The notes beneath the pieces were generated by a model, which saw only the letters and a list, made by a program, of their open reading frames with translations, was not told where the DNA came from and made no database searches. From Comamonadaceae bacterium (lineage in GTDB: Bacteria > Pseudomonadota > Gammaproteobacteria > Burkholderiales > Burkholderiaceae_C), in assembly GCA_947446885.1 (NCBI GenBank), contig CANFHZ010000016.1:1-35301 (forward strand): a stretch of 35,301 bases of DNA, read 5' to 3'. The position numbers were made by a program, and so were the translations under genes. Below are positions 28,692 to 35,301 of this stretch, one piece after another (within the stretch, counting starts at the first letter, position 1; every line of letters starts with the position of its first letter).

Positions 28692-29009
28692 TTAGCCCAT
28701 CGGCGTTGGCACAAGGTTTTTGGGCTTGGTTTGCAAACCTTCGCGGTGTTTGGACATTTCGGAGAAATACGCACGGACACTGCCGAGTTCATAGCCCACA
28801 CCGCTGACTTTCATATCGCTCAATGCGGCTTGCGAGTCCTGCGCAAATGCCTCACGCAGCCGTGTGCGGTGAACCGACTCGGACAGCGTTTGCACCATGA
28901 ATGCATGAAGGCTGATGCCTGCTTTCTGCGCGTCCAATTCCAGCTGGGTTTTGAGCGCTGCGGGCAACTTCAAACTGGTGGGTTTGCTTTGCGGGACGGT
29001 GGTGGACAT
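28692..29009 (-). CDS. ParD-like ribbon-helix-helix antitoxin
   Basis: KPTSLKLPAALKTQLELDAQKAGISLHAFMVQTLSESV; immediately upstream of the ParE-like toxin. Confidence 0.82.
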   Translation of the reverse strand: MSTTVPQSKPTSLKLPAALKTQLELDAQKAGISLHAFMVQTLSESVHRTRLREAFAQDSQAALSDMKVSGVGYELGSVRAYFSEMSKHREGLQTKPKNLVPTPMG

Positions 29010-29028
29010 GTCATGCTCCGGCTGGAAA

Positions 29029-29048
29029 GGTAGTCAAATATCACTACC
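29029..29048. promoter_or_regulatory. Candidate autoregulatory operator of the ParDE-like pair (GGTAGT-N8-ACTACC)
   Basis: 6-bp inverted repeat centred about 30 nt upstream of the antitoxin start codon. Confidence 0.4.
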
Positions 29049-29105
29049 AATGAAATTTACCATACCGCTTTCGCTACATTAGCCCCTGAACAACCCACCC
29101 CACCC

Positions 29106-30455
29106 ATGACCTCTGTCTTCAACTTCACGTTCGTGCCTTGGTTCCGTTCCGTGGCGCCGTACATCCACAAGTTCCGCAACCAGACCTTTGTGGTGGGCAT
29201 GGCGGGCGAGGCGATTGCGGCGGGGAAGCTGGCGCATATTGCGCAAGACCTGGCGATGATCCAGGCCATGGGCGTGAAGATTGTGCTGGTGCACGGCTTC
29301 AGGCCGCAGGTCAACGAGCAGTTGCAGGCCAAAGGCCATGTGCCCAAGTATTCGCACGGCATCCGCATCACCGACGAGGTGGCGCTGGACTGCGCGCAAG
29401 AGGCTGCCGGGCAGCTGCGCTACGAGATTGAAGCCGCCTTCAGCCAGGGCCTGCCCAACACGCCCATGGCCGATTCCACGGTGCGGGTAATCAGCGGCAA
29501 CTTCCTGACCGCACGGCCGGTGGGCATTGTGGACGGCGTGGATTTTCAGCACTCGGGCGTGGTACGCAAGGTGGACACGGCGGGCATCAGCAAGCTGCTG
29601 GACATGGGCGCCATGCCCCTGCTCTCGCCCTTTGGCTTCTCGCCCACCGGCGAGGCCTTCAATCTGGCGATGGAAGAGGTGGCGACCTCGGTGGCCGTGG
29701 CGCTGCAGGCGGACAAGCTGATTTTTCTGACCGAGGTGCCCGGCATCCGCACCCGCGCGCTCGAAGCCGAGTCAGAAGACAACCCGATTGACACCGAGCT
29801 GCCCCTGGCCGCCGCCGAAGAGCTGCTGGCCGAAATCCCCCCGGCCAAACTGCCCAGTGACCCGGGCTTTTACCTGCAGCACTGCGTCAAAGCCTGCAAG
29901 GAAGGCGTGGAGCGCAGCCACATCATTCCGTTTGCGGTGGACGGTGCGATTCTGCTGGAGGTGTATGTGCACGACGGCATCGGCACCATGGTCGTGGACG
30001 AAAAACTCGAAGAATTGCGCGAAGCGGGTGAGGACGACGTGGGCGGCATCTTGCAACTGATTGCGCCGTTTGAGGAAGACGGTACGCTGGTCAAACGCAG
30101 CCGCACCGAGATCGAGCGCGATATCGGCAACTACACGGTGATTGAGCACGACGGCGTCATCTTCGCCTGCGCTGCGCTCTACCCCTACCCCGAAACCCGG
30201 ACTGCCGAGATGGCCGCGCTCACCGTCAGCCCCGACGTGCAGGGCCAGGGTGATGGCGAACGGGTACTCAAGCGCATAGAACAACGGGCGCGCGCCGCCG
30301 GGCTGGACAGTATTTTTGTGCTCAGCACCCGCACCAGCCATTGGTTCATCAAACGCGGCTTCATCCAGGCCGACCCCGACTGGCTGCCCGAGGCCCGCAA
30401 GCGCAAATACAACTGGGACCGCAAGAGTTTGGTGCTGGTGAAGAAGTTGGGCTGA
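29106..30455 (+). CDS. argA: Amino-acid N-acetyltransferase (N-acetylglutamate synthase; kinase-like + GNAT domains)
   Basis: WFRSVAPYIHKFRNQTFVVGMAGEAI; GIRITDEVALDCAQEAAGQLRYEIEAAFSQGLPNTPM; GNAT region LTVSPDVQGQGDGERVLKRIEQRA. Confidence 0.95.
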   Translation: MTSVFNFTFVPWFRSVAPYIHKFRNQTFVVGMAGEAIAAGKLAHIAQDLAMIQAMGVKIVLVHGFRPQVNEQLQAKGHVPKYSHGIRITDEVALDCAQEAAGQLRYEIEAAFSQGLPNTPMADSTVRVISGNFLTARPVGIVDGVDFQHSGVVRKVDTAGISKLLDMGAMPLLSPFGFSPTGEAFNLAMEEVATSVAVALQADKLIFLTEVPGIRTRALEAESEDNPIDTELPLAAAEELLAEIPPAKLPSDPGFYLQHCVKACKEGVERSHIIPFAVDGAILLEVYVHDGIGTMVVDEKLEELREAGEDDVGGILQLIAPFEEDGTLVKRSRTEIERDIGNYTVIEHDGVIFACAALYPYPETRTAEMAALTVSPDVQGQGDGERVLKRIEQRARAAGLDSIFVLSTRTSHWFIKRGFIQADPDWLPEARKRKYNWDRKSLVLVKKLG

Positions 30456-30456
30456 T

Positions 30457-30993
30457 TCAGACCTGCGGGTCGGCTGATTGGGGCAGGCTGCGCCACCGCG
30501 CCAGTACAAAAACCAGCGCCGCTATGGCCAAAGCGCAAAAGGCCAGAAATGACCAGTTCGCTACCGAACCGCCGAGCAAGGTCCAATCGACCTTGGTGCA
30601 GTCGCCACTGCCGCGAAAAATCATGGGAATGGCCCGCTGCAGCGGGAAGTTCTCGACCATGCCGTAAAAGTCGCGTCCGCAGCTGGCGACCTCGGGCGGG
30701 TACCACTGCAACCAGCTTTGGCGCGCCGCCACAAACGCGCCACCTGCTGCGAATAGCACCACGCCCAAGCCCGCAGCCAGGTGCGCCCCGCGTTTTCTGG
30801 AAGCAGCGCCCAAGGCGGCGCATGCCGCCAGCAGCACCATGGCGTAGCGCTGCACGATGCACATGGGGCACGGAACCAGACCGACAAGTTCTTGCAAATA
30901 CAAGCCGTAGAGCAGCAAACCGGCCACCGCCGCCACACAAGCCAGCAACACACGGCGCGGCGCGTTATTGCATAGAGCGAAAACAAGATCCAC
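30457..30993 (-). CDS. dsbB: Disulfide bond formation protein B
   Basis: Four TM helices; VPCPMCIVQRY CXXC pair and the SCGRD...GDCTKVDW second Cys pair; GTG start at 30993 preceded by AAAGGAT. Confidence 0.9.
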   Translation of the reverse strand: MDLVFALCNNAPRRVLLACVAAVAGLLLYGLYLQELVGLVPCPMCIVQRYAMVLLAACAALGAASRKRGAHLAAGLGVVLFAAGGAFVAARQSWLQWYPPEVASCGRDFYGMVENFPLQRAIPMIFRGSGDCTKVDWTLLGGSVANWSFLAFCALAIAALVFVLARWRSLPQSADPQV

Positions 30994-31082
30994 GGGAATA
31001 TCCTTTGAAAGATGCGTCGGCAGCGTGCTGCGCAACGCTGGCGCTATTATCAGCAGCACTGGTTATCACGAGGTAAAGACTT

Positions 31083-31355
31083 ATGGCACGCACTGTTCAA
31101 TGCATCAAACTTGGCACCGAGGCGGAGGGGCTGGACTTCCCGCCCTACCCCGGCGAGCTGGGTAAACGCATCTGGCAAAGCGTCAGCAAAGAAGCCTGGG
31201 CCGCCTGGCTCAAGCACCAGACCATGCTGGTCAATGAAAACCGCCTGAACCTGGCGGACTTGCGGGCCCGCCAGTACCTGGCGCGGCAGATGGAAAACCA
31301 CTTCTTCGGCGATGGTGCCGACGCCGCGCAGGGCTACGTTCCCCCCAGCGCCTGA
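31083..31355 (+). CDS. yggX: Probable Fe(2+)-trafficking protein YggX
   Basis: [31 protein letters not shown]...[28 protein letters not shown]. Confidence 0.95.
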   Translation: MARTVQCIKLGTEAEGLDFPPYPGELGKRIWQSVSKEAWAAWLKHQTMLVNENRLNLADLRARQYLARQMENHFFGDGADAAQGYVPPSA

Positions 31356-31366
31356 ACCGCCCACCC

Positions 31367-33037
31367 ATGTCCGGCACAGCGGCCCGGACGGTCTTGGACA
31401 CCGCGTTCGGTGACGGCGCGCGGCTAAGGGCACTGATCGAGGCACGGCGGGTTTCCAACCCGTCCGGCGCCAACGCGTGGCTGCATTACGTGGCCGTGGT
31501 GCCGACCGGTTGGGACAGCCGCAGCGGCCCGTTAATCCTCCGGGACAACCCTCCTGTGCGTTTAGCGCCTGCAGGCGACTTTCACCGCTGGAACATGGAG
31601 AACGCCCGCCTGCGTCTGACGCTGTGCGCGGGTGAGAGCGCCGAGGTGCTGGAGCAGTTGCACATCCAGCCCGACGAGGTCTGGTGGTTTCACCCGATCT
31701 CCTCCCCCTCCCCGAACTTGGGCACCAAGACGCTTGCCGGTCTGTGCCAGCGCGGCGCAATCGTGCACACCACCGCAAACTGGGCCGCGCTGGGGGACTG
31801 GCAAGCAGCCGGATTCGTCGTCATTGACCGGGACGAACCGACCCCATATGGGCCATCTGCCGCCCCGTCCGTCAGCGAGGTCCAGCTTGCGTTCATACCC
31901 CCGTGGGCGGTCCGCCGCACCCGCCACGTTCGGCGCACCGCCTGGGTCACACCGGCCCGCTGCGCCATCGTGGGTGCAGGCGTGAGTGGTGCCGCACTCG
32001 CCGACGCAATGGCGCGCAGGGGCTGGACCGTGACGGTGCTGGATACGCACCCGCAGCCCGCACAGGGCGGCTCCGGCGTGCCCGCGGCCCTGGTCGCGCC
32101 GCTGCCCAGCGCGGACGACAACGCCACCTCGCGTCTCAGCCGGCACGGCCTGCGCTACATGCTGCAAACCTTGCATGCACTCAGCGCCCGGGGTCGGCTG
32201 CGCCGGGGGCTAGATTGGGAAGCCAGCGGTGTCACCCGTGTGCTGGATTCGGGTGCGCAGGTGTGGCAGAGCGATGGGCTGTGGCTGCGGCCCGATGCCT
32301 TGGTACGCGCCTGGCTGACGCATCCGCATATTCAGTTTCGCGGTGGCTCTCGTGTGGCACGCATCTCCCGACAAGAGGCGGTCTGGCAACTCGATGGCGC
32401 AGACGGCACGCTGCTGGCCCGGGCTGAGGTAGTGGTGCTTGCGGGCGCGCTGGGCAGTAAGCAACTACTGTCACCGCTGGAGATAGACCCGCGCGCAGCC
32501 AATGCCCTGTCGGCGCTGCACGCCGCCTACGGCACGGTCAGCATGGGCTCGGCAAACAGTTCGATCGCCTTGCCCACTGCCCCTGTCAATGGCGCGGGCA
32601 GTTTGATTCCCTCGCTCTCAGGCGCAACAGAGGCCCAAGCCCGGCGCTGGTTGGTCGGAGCGGATTTTTCGGCTCAGCCCATACCCATCGACCAGGCCCA
32701 CGCGGCCAACCTGCTGCGCATGCGGGCACTGGCGCCGGATATGCATGCTGCGTGGCTGGCTGAAGCGGCCCACAAACTCCCCGGCGCACTGGCGCACTGG
32801 CAGGGCCAGCGCTGTGTCAGCCACGACCGGATGCCCCTGGTCGGGCCGCTCTTGGCTGCACCAGATGCTTCGTTGTGGATCAGCGCCGGGATGGGCGCGC
32901 GTGGCATGGCCTGGGCGGGTGTGTGTGCAGAACTGCTGGCCTCGCAAATCAGCGGCGAACCTTGGCCCCTGGCGCGCAATCTGAGCCGCCATATCGACAG
33001 CCAGCGCCGCCTGCCCTACATACGAAATTCGGCATAA
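31367..33037 (+). CDS. mnmC: MnmC-like tRNA modification enzyme: FAD oxidoreductase domain intact, methyltransferase half truncated/degenerate
   Basis: FAD motif CAIVGAGVSGAALADAMARRGWTVTVLD; C-terminal SHDRMPLVGPLLAA...SAGMGARGMAWAGVCAELLASQISGEPWPL; N-terminal VLDTAFGDGARL aligns with the MnmC SAM loop. Confidence 0.85.
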   Translation: MSGTAARTVLDTAFGDGARLRALIEARRVSNPSGANAWLHYVAVVPTGWDSRSGPLILRDNPPVRLAPAGDFHRWNMENARLRLTLCAGESAEVLEQLHIQPDEVWWFHPISSPSPNLGTKTLAGLCQRGAIVHTTANWAALGDWQAAGFVVIDRDEPTPYGPSAAPSVSEVQLAFIPPWAVRRTRHVRRTAWVTPARCAIVGAGVSGAALADAMARRGWTVTVLDTHPQPAQGGSGVPAALVAPLPSADDNATSRLSRHGLRYMLQTLHALSARGRLRRGLDWEASGVTRVLDSGAQVWQSDGLWLRPDALVRAWLTHPHIQFRGGSRVARISRQEAVWQLDGADGTLLARAEVVVLAGALGSKQLLSPLEIDPRAANALSALHAAYGTVSMGSANSSIALPTAPVNGAGSLIPSLSGATEAQARRWLVGADFSAQPIPIDQAHAANLLRMRALAPDMHAAWLAEAAHKLPGALAHWQGQRCVSHDRMPLVGPLLAAPDASLWISAGMGARGMAWAGVCAELLASQISGEPWPLARNLSRHIDSQRRLPYIRNSA

Positions 33038-33137
33038 GCAAATACAGAGTCAGCCGTTACGCTCGAATAAGCTCGGCCCTTGGCCGCCGCTTGCACTGCG
33101 AACAACGGCCCGCTACTTCACGACTTTGGGATTTTGG

Positions 33138-34940
33138 ATGTACCACTACACGGCTTTTGACCAGCAATTTATACGCGCCCGCGCGGCCCAGTACCGGGAC
33201 CAACTGGAGCGCAATTTGGCAGGAAAGTTGGGCGACGATGAATTCCGTCCCCTGCGGCTGCAAAACGGCTGGTACATCCAGCGCTATGCGCCCATGCTCC
33301 GGGTGGCGGTGCCTTACGGCGAACTCAATAGCGCGCAGCTGCGGGTGCTAGCCACCATCGCCCGCGACTACGACCGCCCAGCCCCCACGCTGCTGGCACA
33401 GGCCCAGAAAACCCAGGACAAAATCGACCAGCAGGCGGGGAGCGAACCCGCGCCGCGCCTGACCACCCAATACGGCCACTTCACCACGCGCCAGAACGTG
33501 CAGTTCAACTGGATCAAGTTGGAGGATAGCGCCGACGTGATGGACCTGCTGGCCAGCGTGAACCTGCACGGCATCCAGACCAGCGGCAACTGCATACGCA
33601 ACATCACCAGCGACGAGCGCGCTGGAATTGCGGTGGACGAAGTGGTCGACCCGCGCCCCTACGCCGAAGTGCTGCGCCAGTGGAGCACGCTGCACCCCGA
33701 GTTCGCCTACCTGCCGCGCAAATTCAAGATCGCCATCACCGGCGCGGTCGAAGACCGGGCGGCAATTTTGTGGCACGACGTGGGTTTACGTGTTCTTTCT
33801 AATGCACAGGGCGAGGTCGGTTTTCAGGTTTTCGTGGGCGGCGGCATGGGCCGCACGCCTGTCATCGGCACGGAAATCCGCGCCTTTTTGCCCTGGGATC
33901 AGATCATCAACTACCTTGAAGCGGTGGTTCGGGTCTACAACGCCTGGGGCAGGCGCGACAACATGTACAAGGCCCGGATCAAGATTCTGGTCAAAGCCGA
34001 GGGCCAGCGCTATATCGACGAAGTGGAGGCCGAATACCAGCGCATCCTGGCCGCAGGCGCCCAGCACACCATTCCGCAGACCGAACTTGACCGGGTGCGC
34101 GCCTGCTTTGTAGCCCCGCCGGTTGACCTGGTGCCGGAGGCGGTGCAGCGCGTGGCGGAGCAAAGTTTGCTGGGACAGGCACGCGAGGACAAGGGCTTTG
34201 CCCGCTGGTTGCAGCAAAACGTGACCAGCCACCAAAACCCCGGCTTGCGGGTGGCCACCCTCTCTTTCAAACGCCTGGGCCAAGCCCCGGGCGACGCCAC
34301 GGCCCATCAATTGCAGACCGCGGCCGATCTGGCTGACACCTTCAGTGCGGGCGAAGTGCGCGTCAACCACGACCAGAATCTGGTGCTGCCCTGGGTGCGG
34401 GTGGACCAGCTCTTCGCGCTGTGGAAAGCCGCCAGCGCAGCCGGGCTGGCGCGGGCCAATATCCATTTGCTCAGCGACATGATTGCCTGCCCCGGCGGCG
34501 ACTACTGCGCCCTGGCCAATGCCCGCTCGCTGCCGATTGCTGCGGCCATCACCGCGCGCTACCAGGACCTGGATGAGCTGTTTGACCTGGGGGATATTGA
34601 CCTGCACATCAGCGGCTGCATCAACTCCTGCGGCCACCACCACAGCGGCCATATCGGCATTTTGGGCGTGGACAAAGACGGCCAGGAGTGGTACCAGGTG
34701 ACCCTGGGCGGCTCGGACGGCTCGGCCTTGAGCGGCGTGGCCAAACCCGGCAAAGTAGTCGGGCCCTCGTTTGCGGCTGCCGAGGTGGTGGATGTAATCG
34801 AAGCGGTCTTAGATGTCTACAAAGACCAGCGTACCAGCGGCGAGCACTTTGCCCGCACGCTGGAGCGCGTCGGTATGGAGCCCTTTAAAACCGCAGCCAA
34901 TGCCGCGCGCCAGGCCACCGCCCGCGCGGCCACCGTATGA
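33138..34940 (+). CDS. cysI: Nitrite/sulfite reductase, siroheme/4Fe-4S protein (sulfite reductase hemoprotein-like)
   Basis: CPGGDYC (CX5C) and HISGCINSCGHHH (CX3C) Fe-S/siroheme ligands; GWYIQRYAPMLRVAVPYG N-terminal half. Confidence 0.9.
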   Translation: MYHYTAFDQQFIRARAAQYRDQLERNLAGKLGDDEFRPLRLQNGWYIQRYAPMLRVAVPYGELNSAQLRVLATIARDYDRPAPTLLAQAQKTQDKIDQQAGSEPAPRLTTQYGHFTTRQNVQFNWIKLEDSADVMDLLASVNLHGIQTSGNCIRNITSDERAGIAVDEVVDPRPYAEVLRQWSTLHPEFAYLPRKFKIAITGAVEDRAAILWHDVGLRVLSNAQGEVGFQVFVGGGMGRTPVIGTEIRAFLPWDQIINYLEAVVRVYNAWGRRDNMYKARIKILVKAEGQRYIDEVEAEYQRILAAGAQHTIPQTELDRVRACFVAPPVDLVPEAVQRVAEQSLLGQAREDKGFARWLQQNVTSHQNPGLRVATLSFKRLGQAPGDATAHQLQTAADLADTFSAGEVRVNHDQNLVLPWVRVDQLFALWKAASAAGLARANIHLLSDMIACPGGDYCALANARSLPIAAAITARYQDLDELFDLGDIDLHISGCINSCGHHHSGHIGILGVDKDGQEWYQVTLGGSDGSALSGVAKPGKVVGPSFAAAEVVDVIEAVLDVYKDQRTSGEHFARTLERVGMEPFKTAANAARQATARAATV

Positions 34941-35301
34941 GCGACTCCATGAATCCTGCATTCCACATCCTGAGCGCCGACACCCCCTTGGGCGAGGCGC
35001 ATTGGCTGACCCTGGGCAACGACGCGGACGCCCATTCCGCCGAGATCGATGCCATTGACGGCATCACCCTGCACTTCCCCAAATTCAGCGATGGCCGCGC
35101 TTTCAGCCAGGCCGTGATCTTGCGCCGGCGCGGCTTTACGGGCGACATCCGCGCCGTTGGTGACGTGCTGATTGACCAGCTCACGCAAATGCAGCGCTGC
35201 GGCTTCAGCAGCGCGGTCCTGCGCGCTGACCAGGACGCCGCGCACGGGCAGCACCTGATGCAGCATTACAGCAGCTTCTACCAGGGCGATGTGCGCCCGA
35301 C
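34937..35301 (+). CDS. DUF934-type protein (probable sulfite reduction accessory), 3' end truncated by the window edge
   Basis: 4-nt overlap with cysI; LHFPKFSDGRAFSQAVILRRRGFTGDIRAVGDVLIDQLTQMQRCGFSSAVLRADQD. Confidence 0.85.
   Translation, partial: MSDSMNPAFHILSADTPLGEAHWLTLGNDADAHSAEIDAIDGITLHFPKFSDGRAFSQAVILRRRGFTGDIRAVGDVLIDQLTQMQRCGFSSAVLRADQDAAHGQHLMQHYSSFYQGDVRP

Overview
Chromosomal window of a high-GC betaproteobacterium. Gene content and order (tmk-holB-pilZ-tatD, divergent pepA/lptFG, cysB, hrpA, argA, mnmC, cysI) look like Burkholderiales, probably Comamonadaceae; this placement is inferred, as no search was run. Most of the window is core: a partial L-lactate dehydrogenase, dinB, the mltG-tmk-holB-pilZ-tatD-ankyrin cluster, ygfZ, an iron-type alcohol dehydrogenase, a pepA-holC operon, lptF-lptG-cbiX, cysB with an aminotransferase, a branched-chain-amino-acid-type ABC operon (SBP-livHMGF), hrpA, argA, dsbB, yggX, mnmC, and cysI with a DUF934-type gene. 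One compact accessory segment lies between hrpA and argA (about 26.45-29.05 kb): a VapBC-like pair, an orphan AT-richer two-TM/coiled-coil protein, and a ParDE-like pair. The observations I rate highest are: (i) a small secreted protein whose six cysteines have an exactly mirror-symmetric spacing (3-6-12-6-3), suggesting a three-disulfide helical hairpin; (ii) a REP-like inverted-repeat element inserted in frame in hrpA; (iii) the orphan two-TM protein between two toxin-antitoxin modules; (iv) an MnmC whose methyltransferase half is N-truncated and lacks the catalytic motif while the FAD half looks intact. I saw no CRISPR array, rRNA, tRNA or transposase. I cannot claim that a new multi-gene system has been demonstrated.
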